Assembly (NCBI GenBank): GCA_016703265.1
Contig: JADJCK010000011.1
Span: 62,001-126,000 of the forward strand
DNA length: 64,000 bases
Direction of reading: 5' to 3'
Origin: a bacterium
GTDB taxonomy: Bacteria; Krumholzibacteriota; Krumholzibacteriia; LZORAL124-64-63
The position numbers and the translations under genes are program-made. This document shows positions 43,396 through 53,060 of this stretch, in pieces (position 1 is the stretch's first letter; each line of letters begins with the position of its first letter). The notes beneath the pieces were generated by a model. It searched no databases. It saw only the letters and a list, made by a program, of their open reading frames with translations, and was not told where the DNA came from.

Positions 43396-45168
43396 TCAGC
43401 GCACCAGGGTCAGTTTCCGGCTCTGCCAGCCGCCACCCAGCCCCAGGCGGGCAACATACACGCCGGCCGGGGCCGGCCGCCCGTCCGCGGAGCGCCCGTC
43501 CCAATGGAAACGGTGGCTTCCGGGCCCCAGGGAACCGGTCCACAGGCGCCGAACGCGCCGTCCGGCCGCATCCACGATCTCGAGCGTAACATCCGCCCGC
43601 GCCGACATCTCGCAGGTCAACCAGGTCCCCGGATTGCTCGGGTTGGGCTGCGCTCCGGCCAGGCTGCCGGCGGGCGGCTTCGGCGGCCCCGGCACGGTAT
43701 CCACCGCCACGGTCCATGGCCGGGCTTCACCGGCCCGGGACGGGTTGCCGACCAGGACGCCGACCGAGCGCAATGACGACGCCGGCGTCCGCAACACGAC
43801 CCGCGCATCGTTGTGCCGGTCCAGTCCCACGGTTTCCAGGTAGCCGCCGCCGTCGTGCGTCTGCACGTAGAGGCCGAGCGCCATGGGGCCGCTGCCATTG
43901 GTGTCATCGCCGTCGAAATCGAGGGCCAACAGGCGGTCGCCGAGTGCCTCGAAGCCGGACAACAGGACCGGCGCCGTCGCCAGGTGCTCGACCTTCCCCG
44001 CTGTCGACGACGGATACAGGGCCAGGACCGCCACCGGTTCACTGGTGGGAAAATCCGCGGCATCGGGATAGCCCACGCCGGTGATGGCGCGCGTGCCCGT
44101 GGCGAAGTTCCAGCCCATGAACTGCGCCCAGCCGGCAGCCAGCGATGCGCCGCGCGGCTCGAGCACGGCATCCCACGACGCCAGCGGGGCCTCGTCGCGC
44201 GCCGTGACCCGCCTCTCCCAGTAGTCACGGATGAGCGCGTCACCCCAGCGCTCGTTGAGCCAGATCTGGAAGACGGAATCGTCGTAGGTGCCGGTCCCGG
44301 TCGGGCCGTGGTCGAGGGACAGTTGGGGACGGCGGACCGGGCTGTCACCCAGCAGGTAGTGGTGGTAGTCGTTCACCTGGCTGCAGGTGCGCTCCTCGGC
44401 CCAGGTCGCGTCGAGTTCGGTCCACCCGCCCTCGCTCCAGCGGCTGCCCGCGTACTGGCTGACATGGCGCAGCTCGTGCGCGCACGTCACCTTCATGGAG
44501 CCGGCGGCGTTGCCCTCGGGGTCGTCGTTGGGCGGAAAGCGGCCGAAAGAGTTGTGAAGCACCATGCGCGTCGCTCCGGCCTGCGGATCGACCGCCACGG
44601 TATAGCCGTAGAAGTGCATCCGCCGGAAGGAGACGTCCACGGGCGCGCGGCCGGGCGGGGTCCGCAAGCCCACGACCTCGGACGAAACCGTCCAGGCATC
44701 CTCCAGGTACTCCGCCACATGCGCCACGAAATCAGGGATGCCGTCCGCGGGGTCGAAGTCAGCCAGGGGTACGGCATTGTCGCCGTCGCGCAACCACGCC
44801 AGGCGGAAGTGGCCGCTGGCGCTGGTCAGCGTGTCGCCGAGGGAATCGAATGCCAGCCACTGGTCGATGAGCGACACCGTTGCCGGTGAAAGCTCATCGC
44901 GTTGCGCGAGGTAGTCGATGATCAGGGGTGTGCCGCAGCGCCCGGTGGATGGGTCGTCACCGGCAACGGCGGCGTCACCGGGAGCATGCGCCGCATCGCC
45001 GGCAAGCCCGAACGCCTCCAGAAGGCGGCGCTCGCCGGCGCTCGCCACGGCGAACTCCGGCCCGGTGACCGACGTTCGCCCGGCTTCGGCCGTCGCCTGG
45101 GACCAGGCTGGCGCCAACGCACCGCACAGGACGGCGAGTCCCAATGGCCTGATGCGAACCAGCCACAT
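43396..45168 (-). CDS. Secreted metalloprotease-like surface protein (MXAN_6640-like) with FlgD-Ig tail
   Basis: 590 residues. Signal peptide (RIRPLGLAVLCGALAPAWSQA). The central domain includes VTCAHELRHVSQYAGSRWSEGGWTELDATWAEE, an H-E-x-x-H zinc motif with a downstream Glu, as in the MXAN_6640 family of putative metalloproteases. The tail has AQPNPSNPGTWLTCEMSA, EIVDAAGRRVRRLW, HWDGRSADGRPAPAGVYVARL and SRKLTLVR, the same sorting module as its neighbours. The ATG at 45168 was chosen over a TTG 33 bases upstream because it starts the signal peptide. Protease activity is predicted only. Confidence 0.8.
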   Translation of the reverse strand: MWLVRIRPLGLAVLCGALAPAWSQATAEAGRTSVTGPEFAVASAGERRLLEAFGLAGDAAHAPGDAAVAGDDPSTGRCGTPLIIDYLAQRDELSPATVSLIDQWLAFDSLGDTLTSASGHFRLAWLRDGDNAVPLADFDPADGIPDFVAHVAEYLEDAWTVSSEVVGLRTPPGRAPVDVSFRRMHFYGYTVAVDPQAGATRMVLHNSFGRFPPNDDPEGNAAGSMKVTCAHELRHVSQYAGSRWSEGGWTELDATWAEERTCSQVNDYHHYLLGDSPVRRPQLSLDHGPTGTGTYDDSVFQIWLNERWGDALIRDYWERRVTARDEAPLASWDAVLEPRGASLAAGWAQFMGWNFATGTRAITGVGYPDAADFPTSEPVAVLALYPSSTAGKVEHLATAPVLLSGFEALGDRLLALDFDGDDTNGSGPMALGLYVQTHDGGGYLETVGLDRHNDARVVLRTPASSLRSVGVLVGNPSRAGEARPWTVAVDTVPGPPKPPAGSLAGAQPNPSNPGTWLTCEMSARADVTLEIVDAAGRRVRRLWTGSLGPGSHRFHWDGRSADGRPAPAGVYVARLGLGGGWQSRKLTLVR

Positions 45169-45355
45169 CTGAAGAGGGTTCTCCCCGGAGTATCGCCACA
45201 AGTCTGCGGGTCCGTTGTCGTTCCGGCTATTTGATATTATCAGGCGCAGGTGGGTGCACGGCCACCTATTTCCCGGACTGGCGCCATTCCAGGGACCCGA
45301 GCCACCCTTGCCGAAGCCCGTTGCCAGCGGCCCCCGGTTGCCCTAGGATGAACGC

Positions 45356-46885
45356 ATGCTCCCATCACGACACGACTTCCCGCGCCGCAGTCGCGTGGCC
45401 CTGATCGCGATCCTCTGGCTGGCCGCCGGCTGCCGGGATCGCGCGCCGGCGCCGTACGCCGAGCTGGCCCCGCCCGCCCCCGCCGTTCCCCACGCCAAGG
45501 TCGAGCGCGACCTGCGCGACCTGCGGGCCGATGGCGCGCTGCGCGTCCTGTTCCGCTACGACTCCAGCAACTACTTCCTGCACAAGGGCGGGCAGGCCGG
45601 CTTCGAGTACGAACTGATAGAACTCTTCGCCCGCGAGCGCGGCCTGTCCGTGGCCGCCGTGGTGACCGAACCCGGCGCCGACATCGTCTCTCTTCTCAAC
45701 GAAGGCGTCGGCGACATCGCCTGCGGCAGCCTGATCGCCGAACCCGAGCACGAGCAGTGGGTCGCCGTCACGCGCCCGACCAACTTTGCCCGCAAGGTCC
45801 TGGTACTGCCGGCCGACGACGTGCGCGCCGATGCGCCGGCGGCCCTTGGCGGCCTGACGGTGACCCTGCCGGCGCACGACCCGTTCCGCCGCGAGCTGCA
45901 GAAGATGTCGGACGCCGGCGGCTGGGGCCTGGGCTTCGGGGTCTCGCCAGCCAGGCTCGACGCCGAGGACCTGGTCGCCGAGGTGGCCCGCGGACGACTG
46001 GACGCCGCGGTGGTCGACGACCTCGTGGCGCAGGCGGCGCTTACCTATCGCGACGATGTGCGCGTCAGCCTGGCGCTCGGCGAACGCAGGCCGACGGTGT
46101 GGTTCGTGCGGCAGAACAGCCCCGAACTCCGTGCCGCCCTGAACGCGTTCCTGCGCAGCCACCTGAATGTCGATGCCGACGGACGCGAGCGTCGCAGCGA
46201 CCTCTACGCCACGTTGCACGAACGCTATTTCGAGGACCCCCGCTCGATCCGCCGGTTCCGCGACGCCGAGTTGCGCCCGGACCTGGGCGGGGCCATCAGC
46301 CAGTACGACGACCTGATCCGCGCACGCGCGGCGGCCTTCGGCATGGACTGGCACGTGGTGGCCGCGCTCATCTACCAGGAGTCGCGCTTCGAGCCCGAAG
46401 CACTCAGCATCGCCGGCGCCATGGGCCTCATGCAGGTGTTGCCTTCGGTCGCCGGCGCGCAGGCGGACAGCCTGCATGACCCGCGCGCCAACCTGACGGC
46501 CGGCGTGCGCCTGCTGCGCACCATCTATGATGGCTACGCATACTGCGACTCTCTGGACCGCTGGTGCTTCACGCTGGCCGAGTATCACGCCGGCCCCACG
46601 CGCATCACCGACGCCCGGCGCATCGCCATGGAACAACGTCGCGACCCGAACCGCTGGGAAGGCTCGGTCTCGGTGACGCTGCCCAAGCTGGCCGACTCGG
46701 TCTGGGCCGGGAAGATCGTCTCGGCGCCGTATGCCGGCGGCCGCACAGTCCGCTACGTGAACCAGGTGCTCAACCGGGCCCGTCTCTACGCACAGGTGGT
46801 GCCCCTCGACGGCGCCGCCCCCGACTCCGGCAGCGCCCAGCCGACCCTGGCCACGGCGCTCACCAGGCCGACGGACTTCCCGTAG
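45356..46885 (+). CDS. Lytic murein transglycosylase of the MltF type
   Basis: 509 residues. Lipoprotein signal (LIAILWLAAGC). Residues 50-270 are an SBP_bac_3-like regulatory domain (LRVLFRYDSSNYFLHKGGQAGFEYELIELFARE). Residues 320-450 are a GH23 SLT domain with catalytic E342 in IYQESRFEPEALSIAGAMGLMQVLP. It cleaves peptidoglycan between MurNAc and GlcNAc from the inner face of the outer membrane. It leads a three-gene operon (gaps of 8 and 6 bases). Confidence 0.9.
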   Translation: MLPSRHDFPRRSRVALIAILWLAAGCRDRAPAPYAELAPPAPAVPHAKVERDLRDLRADGALRVLFRYDSSNYFLHKGGQAGFEYELIELFARERGLSVAAVVTEPGADIVSLLNEGVGDIACGSLIAEPEHEQWVAVTRPTNFARKVLVLPADDVRADAPAALGGLTVTLPAHDPFRRELQKMSDAGGWGLGFGVSPARLDAEDLVAEVARGRLDAAVVDDLVAQAALTYRDDVRVSLALGERRPTVWFVRQNSPELRAALNAFLRSHLNVDADGRERRSDLYATLHERYFEDPRSIRRFRDAELRPDLGGAISQYDDLIRARAAAFGMDWHVVAALIYQESRFEPEALSIAGAMGLMQVLPSVAGAQADSLHDPRANLTAGVRLLRTIYDGYAYCDSLDRWCFTLAEYHAGPTRITDARRIAMEQRRDPNRWEGSVSVTLPKLADSVWAGKIVSAPYAGGRTVRYVNQVLNRARLYAQVVPLDGAAPDSGSAQPTLATALTRPTDFP

Positions 46886-46893
46886 GAGACCGC

Positions 46894-48150
46894 TTGCCAT
46901 CCACAGCAGCCAGGGCCCGGCCCGCCGCAGGCACGGCCCGATCGCGGTGGCGCCGGGCCATGCCGGTCGTCACGGCGTGCGCACTGGCCGGCCTGCTTGC
47001 CGCGACGGCAGCGCCTGCCGCGGCAACACCGGCGCGCAGCCTGGCCCTCGCGGTCGGCGACTACCTCGAGGATGACGCAGCGTATTTCCGCTGGCCCGGC
47101 TCGGCGCGCGACCACGCCGGTCGCCTCTGGCTCGACAGCGGCCGTATCGACCCTGAAGACGGCTGGACGACCTACGGCGACCTGCCGCGCACCGGCCCTT
47201 CCGCCGGGCTGGCCTGGGTCCCGGCCGAGGGCACCAGTCCGTGGACCGCGGCCTTCGCCATCCACGCGCGCGCCGCCGACAGCGACCACGTGGGCCTGCA
47301 CCGCGACGGACCGGGCGCCTCGTTCAGCTGGCTGGCCGGGCGTACGCTGGGCCCGGTCGACCTGGCGTTGACCTGGCGCAGCGCCTACGGCGGCTGGTCG
47401 TCCGACGCCGATGCGCGCGACGAATTCGAGCATCACCGCGACGACATCGGCCTGGGCGCGCGCTTCGACCTCTCGCCGCGCGCCTACCTGGACGTGGCCG
47501 GCGATATGCGCCGGCAGCGCAACCGCATGCAGGCGCCGGGCGACCCGGCGGCGTGGGACACGGGCGCCCTGGCCTCGAACCGCTCATGGAGTGCGCGGGC
47601 GCGGGCATTCATCGCGATCGGCGACGTGTCCGTCCTGTCGATTGCGGGAGAGCGCCTGCGGGAGGACTTCAGCGGTCCGGTCATCGGCGAGACCTGGCTT
47701 CCGGAATCGGCGTTCGACCACGACAACCGTTTCTGGCGGCTCGGCGCCGCGTGGTCGTGGCAGCCGGATCCCGATCGCCTGCTTGCGGTGACGGGCGAAT
47801 ACTCACGGGCCACCGGCCGTCGCAGCCTGCGGGCCGGCGCACCGCTCGACGAGGCCTGGGATCACGTACGGGCGGTCGCACTCCGCCTCGCCGGCGAACA
47901 GCGCCTGAACTGGTGGCTGAGCCTGCGGGCCTCTCTCGCCATGACCACGACGAGCGGGTACGTACGGGGGGCAACGGACGATGGCAGCACCACGTACCTG
48001 GACGCAGCCGGCGGCATCGCGCTTCACCTGGGCGCCTGGGGCGCGGACCTGACCGCCGGCGGCGCGCCGCTCGACGGCCCGTGGCGCTGGCTCCTGGCGG
48101 ACCCGGGCGCCGACCCCTGGCTGCACGCCACCATCCATCACGACTTCTGA
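46894..48150 (+). CDS. Outer-membrane beta-barrel protein of unknown function
   Basis: 418 residues from a TTG that has AGGAG 5 bases upstream. An ATG at 46960 also gives a good signal peptide (PVVTACALAGLLAATAAPAAA), so the start is uncertain by 22 codons. The mature part is built of alternating strands with periplasmic turns (ASFSWLAGRTLGPVDLALTWRSAYGGW, FWRLGAAWSWQPDPDRLLAVTGEY) and ends ATIHHDF. No family is recognised. It lies between mltF-like and tauE genes. Confidence 0.7.
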   Translation: MPSTAARARPAAGTARSRWRRAMPVVTACALAGLLAATAAPAAATPARSLALAVGDYLEDDAAYFRWPGSARDHAGRLWLDSGRIDPEDGWTTYGDLPRTGPSAGLAWVPAEGTSPWTAAFAIHARAADSDHVGLHRDGPGASFSWLAGRTLGPVDLALTWRSAYGGWSSDADARDEFEHHRDDIGLGARFDLSPRAYLDVAGDMRRQRNRMQAPGDPAAWDTGALASNRSWSARARAFIAIGDVSVLSIAGERLREDFSGPVIGETWLPESAFDHDNRFWRLGAAWSWQPDPDRLLAVTGEYSRATGRRSLRAGAPLDEAWDHVRAVALRLAGEQRLNWWLSLRASLAMTTTSGYVRGATDDGSTTYLDAAGGIALHLGAWGADLTAGGAPLDGPWRWLLADPGADPWLHATIHHDF

Positions 48151-48156
48151 GGCGCG

Positions 48157-48912
48157 ATGACCTTGCCCACGACGATCTTCACCGACCCGATGCAGTTCGC
48201 GCTGACCTGCGTCATCCTCGTCGTGGCGCAGGTCATCTACGTGCTGTTCGGGTTCGGCTCGGGGCTGACGGCAGTTGGCTCACTGGCGCTGCTGTTCCCC
48301 GAGATCAAGGACGTCGTCGTCCTGCTGCTCCTGGTGAACCTGCCCGCCGAGGTGCTGGTGGCCTGGAGCGCCCGCCACCGCCTGCATTGGCGGCCGTTGC
48401 TGGGCATCAGTGCCGGTGTCGTGGTCGGCATCCCCATCGGCGCGCGATTGCTCAGCCGCGGCGACCCGACCGTGGTGTTGACCGTGCTCGGCTGGTTCCT
48501 CATCGCCGTGGGCCTGGTCTTCCTGCGCCTGCCCGCAGGCGGTCGCGTGCAGCCGCCCGCCTGGGCCGGCCCGCCCACCGGCCTGGTCTCGGGCGTGCTC
48601 ACCGGCCTGTTCGGCACCGGCGGCCCGCCCGTCATCATCTGGTATCATCTCAGCGCCGCCGACAAGACGGTCTTCCGCGGCCACCTGATGACGATCTTCC
48701 TGCTGATGACGATCGTACGCGTGCCCAGCTACATGGCTACGGGCCTGGTGACCGCGCCGCGGTTGTGGTCATCGCTGGCGGTGCTTCCGGCGGTGCTGCT
48801 CGGCGCCTGGATCGGTCATCGCCTGCACGTGCGCATCTCCGACCGCCTGTTCCAGGCCCTGGTCTGCGTGCTGCTGGTGCTGCTGGGGGCCATGCTGCTG
48901 ATCCGCCACTGA
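48157..48912 (+). CDS. TauE/SafE-type membrane transporter
   Basis: 251 residues, about eight membrane helices. The N-terminal repeat has LFGFGSGLTAVGSLALLFPEIKDVV. The second has SGVLTGLFGTGGPPVIIWYHL, the twin motif of the sulfite/organosulfonate exporter family (TauE/SafE). It moves an anion across the inner membrane, and the substrate is unknown. It is the third gene of the mltF operon, starting 6 bases after the barrel gene. Confidence 0.88.
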   Translation: MTLPTTIFTDPMQFALTCVILVVAQVIYVLFGFGSGLTAVGSLALLFPEIKDVVVLLLLVNLPAEVLVAWSARHRLHWRPLLGISAGVVVGIPIGARLLSRGDPTVVLTVLGWFLIAVGLVFLRLPAGGRVQPPAWAGPPTGLVSGVLTGLFGTGGPPVIIWYHLSAADKTVFRGHLMTIFLLMTIVRVPSYMATGLVTAPRLWSSLAVLPAVLLGAWIGHRLHVRISDRLFQALVCVLLVLLGAMLLIRH

Positions 48913-48929
48913 AGCGCGGCGTTGTCGGG

Positions 48930-51065
48930 CTAGATGCGGCTCTCGTCGAGCAGGCGACAGCCTTCCATGAGGATCGATTCGAGCGGCAGCCCGATGTTGG
49001 GCTCGGGGAATTCGCCCGCGGGCTCGACGGCAAAGCGTCCGTTGTCCTCCCAGGCGATGACGCGGTAGACCGCTTCGCCGCCGCGCAGTGAACCGCACGC
49101 GGCGTGCACGAGCTGTCCACGATCAAGGTAGACCACGGCCTGCTCGCCGCCGGGACCGGCCAGCTCGATGCGCACCGACTTCAGGCTCTGGCTCAGCGTC
49201 TGCATCAGGTCGGTGAAGGCGAAGGCAGTGAACGTCGCCTGGAAGCTGCCGGGGCGCGCAGGTGCAACAGGTTCACCGGCACCGGCACCGGCACCGGCAC
49301 GCAGCGCCTTGCGCAGGCGCGCGGCGACCAGGTCCACATCGCGGGGCAGCGCGAAGACGTCGTCGAATCCGGCGTCGAACAGGTTCAGCACCTGTGCCGG
49401 GTCCGCGTGCGTGGTCACGGCATAGACCAGCAGGCGCGGGCCGGCCGTGAGTCGTTCACGCGCACGCAGGATGTCCTGCGGGAAGCTGGCATCGTGGACG
49501 AACACGGCTGCCGGCGCCTGCCGTTCGCACAGGGCAGCGGCCTCGTCGAAAGAAGCGGCCGTCAGTGTGCGGTAGCCGAGGTGGCCCAGCCGCGTCGACA
49601 GCTGCCGCAGCGCGCGATCGGAGCGCCCGACCACCAGCACCTGGTGGCCGGCCGTGGCCAGCAGGTCTTCCTCGCTGCGCTCGATGAGCGCCAGGTACTG
49701 CTCGATCACTTCGGACCGCGCCAGGTGCCCGCTCTTGGCGCGCAGCGCGGCCTTGAGGTTCACCGCGCGGTTCCCGGAGGCGCCGGCCGACCCGCCGGCC
49801 CGCTGGTGGTGATGCCAGGTCAGGGCCAGCACCTGCCCGGCCAGCGCCGTCTCGGCGTCCTGCCGGCCGAACTCGTCCAGGTTCACGCGTTCGCTCAACA
49901 GCTGCCGCATCGCCGCCAGCGCGGATTCCACGCGCCAGGGGAAGCCCACCGCGGCGGCATTCTCGAGCGTGCGCGACCAGTCCACACCGGTGCCGTCGTC
50001 GGCCAGCAGTGCATCGACGTTCGCCGCCGGCGGCGCCGCCGGCGCCACCAGCAGCACCGCAGCCTCGAGCCCGTCGACAGCCAGCCGTTCCAGGCCCAGC
50101 GCCGCCGCGAGGGAGCGCACGTCGCGCCGCAGCAGGTCGTAGGCGGGCGGCGCACCCTGCGCCTCGCCCAGGCCCTCGGCCACGAGCCGCAGCGCGCGCA
50201 GCAGGCTCTGTTGCATCGCCGCATACGGCGCCACGGCGCCGAGCAACGCGCCGCTCACCGACTCCAACCGCGTCACCGGTACGCGCACGTGCGCGACCTG
50301 GCCCTGCGCACGCCAGTGGCGCCACGCGTCGGCCATGTCGTCGGCAACCAGGATGTGATCGATGCCCCCGCGCCCGAGCGCCGCTGCAGCCTCGGCGCCG
50401 TCGGCGGTGGCGATGAGCTCGCGGCCCTCGCGCTCGAACAGCGGCGCCAGGAAGCTGCGCAGGAAGGCGCGCTCGGTGACCAGCAGCGTACGTGGTGCCG
50501 CCTCCGGGTCCGCGGCCGCAACCGCCTCCTGGCCGCGCGCCTTCGGATCGTTCGGGTCGGCCCGGCCCTCGAACAGTTCCGGCAGCTCGATCAGCCGCCG
50601 CGGTCCCAGCAACCCGCCGTCGTCCAGGCCCAGGCCGCCGAGCATCTTCTCGAACGTCACTTCCGCGATCACGCATAGCGCCACTTCGCGGCACCGCAGC
50701 AACCGCTTCACTTCGCCCACGGCCGCGGTGTCGCGCGGGTCTACGGCCGCCAGCGACAGCACGCCGCTCTCCTCGTCGAGCGCGAGCGGCAGCACGAGGT
50801 GCCGTCGCGCGAATCCCTCGGGCAGGCGCTCCAGCAGTTCGGCCGACGGCTTGTCCCTGCCAGCCTCGAAGACCGGCACCTGGAACTGCACGGACAACGC
50901 CTGCGCCAGCTGCTGTTCGGTCACGTGGCCGGCATAGACGAGATGCGTACCCAGTCGCCCGCCCAGGCCCTGCTGCTTCCGCAGGGCTTCGGACACCTGG
51001 GCCGCCGTCGCGAAGCCGAGACGGATCAGGATCTGGTCGAGGCGTTCCGGGCGTGAAGTGGCCAT
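48930..51065 (-). CDS. MshEN-like, receiver-like and DUF4388 multidomain regulator
   Basis: 711 residues. Residues 1-150 resemble the GspE/MshE N-terminal domain (LDQILIRLGFATAAQVSEALRKQQGLGGRLGTHLVYAGHVTEQQLAQALSVQF), a type known to bind c-di-GMP. A degenerate receiver-like domain (LLVTERAFLRSFLAPLFE) and a second one (HQVLVVGRSDRALRQLSTRLGHLGYRTLTA) follow. The C-terminal 110 residues are DUF4388 (ATFTAFAFTDLMQTLSQSLKSVRIELAG, VVYLDRGQLVHAACG). It starts one base after the pilT stop, so it likely regulates type IV pilus retraction or surface sensing. Confidence 0.78.
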   Translation of the reverse strand: MATSRPERLDQILIRLGFATAAQVSEALRKQQGLGGRLGTHLVYAGHVTEQQLAQALSVQFQVPVFEAGRDKPSAELLERLPEGFARRHLVLPLALDEESGVLSLAAVDPRDTAAVGEVKRLLRCREVALCVIAEVTFEKMLGGLGLDDGGLLGPRRLIELPELFEGRADPNDPKARGQEAVAAADPEAAPRTLLVTERAFLRSFLAPLFEREGRELIATADGAEAAAALGRGGIDHILVADDMADAWRHWRAQGQVAHVRVPVTRLESVSGALLGAVAPYAAMQQSLLRALRLVAEGLGEAQGAPPAYDLLRRDVRSLAAALGLERLAVDGLEAAVLLVAPAAPPAANVDALLADDGTGVDWSRTLENAAAVGFPWRVESALAAMRQLLSERVNLDEFGRQDAETALAGQVLALTWHHHQRAGGSAGASGNRAVNLKAALRAKSGHLARSEVIEQYLALIERSEEDLLATAGHQVLVVGRSDRALRQLSTRLGHLGYRTLTAASFDEAAALCERQAPAAVFVHDASFPQDILRARERLTAGPRLLVYAVTTHADPAQVLNLFDAGFDDVFALPRDVDLVAARLRKALRAGAGAGAGEPVAPARPGSFQATFTAFAFTDLMQTLSQSLKSVRIELAGPGGEQAVVYLDRGQLVHAACGSLRGGEAVYRVIAWEDNGRFAVEPAGEFPEPNIGLPLESILMEGCRLLDESRI
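49275..49298. repeat. Hexanucleotide repeat inside the regulator gene
   Basis: Four exact copies of ACCGGC encode alternating Ala-Gly in the linker before DUF4388. Copy-number change would keep the frame and only alter linker length. Confidence 0.7.
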
Positions 51066-51066
51066 G

Positions 51067-52152
51067 TCAGCTGTGCACCGGGGTTGGGCGCGTCTCGTTG
51101 CGGGCGCGCTGGGCCAGGGCTGCGGGCTCGGCGGCGTAACGCACCGCTTCGTCGGCGGTGATGGTGCCGTCGGCGATCATCTGCCCCAGGTGCTGGTCCA
51201 GCAGCTGCATGCCCTCCTTGCGCGCGGTGGTCATGGCGTTGTTGATCAGGTGGCTCTTCTGCTCGCGGATCAGGTTGCGGATGGCCGGGTTGCCGACCAG
51301 GATCTCCATTGCCGCCACGCGGCCCTTCTTGTCGGCGCGGCGCACCAGCTGCTGCGAGCACACGCCCACCAACACCTCCGAGAGCATGTGCCGGATCTGC
51401 GTCTGCTGGTTGCCCGGAAACGGATCGACGATGCGGCTGATGGTCTGCGACGCCGACCGCGTGTGCAGCGTGCCCAGCACGAGCTGTCCCACCTCGCTGG
51501 CCGTGAGCGCCAGCGAGATCGTTTCGAGGTCGCGCATCTCGCCGACCAGGATCACGTTCGGATCCTCGCGCAGCGAGGCCCGCAGCGCCGAGGCGAATGT
51601 CTCGCAATGCTCGCCCACCTGCCGCTGGTTGATCAGGCAGTTCTTGTTCGGATGAATGAACTCCAGCGGGTCTTCCAGCGTGATGATGTGCCCGTGCAGC
51701 GTCTCGTTCAGGTGGTTGACCATCGCCGCCAGCGTGGTCGACTTGCCCGAGTTGGTGGGCCCCGTCACGAGGATGAGCCCCGACCGCGACGTCAGCATGT
51801 TCTTCATCACCTGCGGCATGCCCAGCTGCTCGAGCGTCGGGACCTCGTTGGGGATGATGCGGAAGGCGGCCGCCAGCCCCGGGTACTTCTTGTAGGCGTT
51901 GATGCGGAAACGGGCGACGCCCGGCAGCGTGTAGGCCAGGTCCAGGTCGCCGTGCTCTTCCAGCTGCGCGATCTGGGTCTCCGACAGCAGTTCGTAGATG
52001 GTGATCCGGAGCTCTTCCTCGGACAACGGACGATGCTCGCCGCGCTGCAGCACGCCGTTGATGCGCAGCATCGGCTCACAGCCGGCACTCAAGTGCAGGT
52101 CCGAGACGCTGTACTCCTGCATGATCTTGAGGAAGGCGTCGATACGGGGCAT
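51067..52152 (-). CDS. pilT: Twitching motility ATPase PilT
   Basis: 361 residues. An N-terminal PAS-like domain (DAFLKIMQEYSVSDLHLSAG) leads to Walker A VTGPTNSGKSTT (residues 129-140), Asp box ITLEDPLEFIH, Walker B VILVGEMRD and His box LGTLHTRSASQTISRIVD. It powers retraction of type IV pili. The ATG at 52152 is the natural PilT start (MPRIDAFL). The frame is open further but without family sequence. The DUF4388 regulator gene follows after 1 base. Confidence 0.93.
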   Translation of the reverse strand: MPRIDAFLKIMQEYSVSDLHLSAGCEPMLRINGVLQRGEHRPLSEEELRITIYELLSETQIAQLEEHGDLDLAYTLPGVARFRINAYKKYPGLAAAFRIIPNEVPTLEQLGMPQVMKNMLTSRSGLILVTGPTNSGKSTTLAAMVNHLNETLHGHIITLEDPLEFIHPNKNCLINQRQVGEHCETFASALRASLREDPNVILVGEMRDLETISLALTASEVGQLVLGTLHTRSASQTISRIVDPFPGNQQTQIRHMLSEVLVGVCSQQLVRRADKKGRVAAMEILVGNPAIRNLIREQKSHLINNAMTTARKEGMQLLDQHLGQMIADGTITADEAVRYAAEPAALAQRARNETRPTPVHS

Positions 52153-52289
52153 GACCGTCCCTGTCGTCGGGTCCGTCGGGCGTTGGCGCGGACTTCCGGG
52201 GACGGCACAGCAAGTTCCGTGCCGATCAAAAATGCCAGAACTGCTTGCAGCATAACCCGATACCATCGATACCCGGGTTCCAAAAAGGC

Positions 52290-52319
52290 CCCGGGCGGCC
52301 GCTTTCGCGCCCGCCCGGG
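52290..52319 (-). terminator. Rho-independent terminator
   Basis: CCCGGGCGG and CCGCCCGGG pair perfectly over 9 bases with a 12-base loop. On the minus strand the stem is followed by GCCTTTTT. It ends transcription of the barrel gene that stops at 52367 and separates it from pilT. Confidence 0.75.
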
Positions 52320-52366
52320 CAGATTCGGCCGGTGCCCGGCCAGGACCGTTCCGCTGCCCCCCGGCG

Positions 52367-53026
52367 CTAGAAAGCCACCCGGGCGGCCAGCTGCCACAGC
52401 GAGATGTGGGCCCCGGCGACGGGTTCGGAAACGCCCGGCAACGGGTCCTCGGCCTTCGCCGCGGCCGGGGCGCCGGGGTCCACGACCAGCTGCCCGGTCA
52501 GGCCGCGACTGTAGCGCAGGTCCAGATGCAGCGGTCCCACACCCTGCGTGAGGCCGAAATGGGCGGCGAAATCGACGTCCTTGTAGCCCCACTCGGTGGA
52601 GGGCTCGCCCGGGAAGTCGGACCACGACTCGGCCAGCTTGAGCGCCACCGAAAGGCCCGCGTACGGGCGCGGCATCGCCGGCGGCAGCACCGCCAGTTCG
52701 AGCAGCGCCACAGGCTGCACCACATGAAGGGTCACCTCGGCATCGGCCTCGGTGAATCCCGTCAGCGGATCGGCGAACCAGGTCGGCTGCGACCCGCGCT
52801 TCTGCACATACTCCAGCCCGTAGACGAGATCGAGCGTTGCCGGCGCCAGCGGCGTGCGCGAACCGAGCCCGACGACCGGGCCGCCGCGATCGTCGTGCAG
52901 TCCCACATCGGCCAGCGCCCAGCCGGCGAACACCTCGACAGCCGTGGCGGCCGGCGCAACGGCCAGCAACCACACCGCAGCCGCCAGCACTGCCGGCACC
53001 AGCGGACACTTCGTGCTTCGGCTCAT
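52367..53026 (-). CDS. Small outer-membrane beta-barrel protein
   Basis: 219 residues. Signal peptide (PAVLAAAVWLLAVAPAATA). The mature part has about eight amphipathic strands (VFAGWALADVGLHD, LDLVYGLEYVQKRG, YAGLSVALKLAESW, GPLHLDLRYSRGL) and ends WQLAARVAF, with the terminal Phe of barrels. No specific family is recognised. AAAGGA lies upstream of the ATG. It follows the DUF1684 lipoprotein by 34 bases and may share its transcript. Confidence 0.75.
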   Translation of the reverse strand: MSRSTKCPLVPAVLAAAVWLLAVAPAATAVEVFAGWALADVGLHDDRGGPVVGLGSRTPLAPATLDLVYGLEYVQKRGSQPTWFADPLTGFTEADAEVTLHVVQPVALLELAVLPPAMPRPYAGLSVALKLAESWSDFPGEPSTEWGYKDVDFAAHFGLTQGVGPLHLDLRYSRGLTGQLVVDPGAPAAAKAEDPLPGVSEPVAGAHISLWQLAARVAF

Positions 53027-53060
53027 CGGAATCCTTTCACCGCGCTGCAGCCACGGGCGG

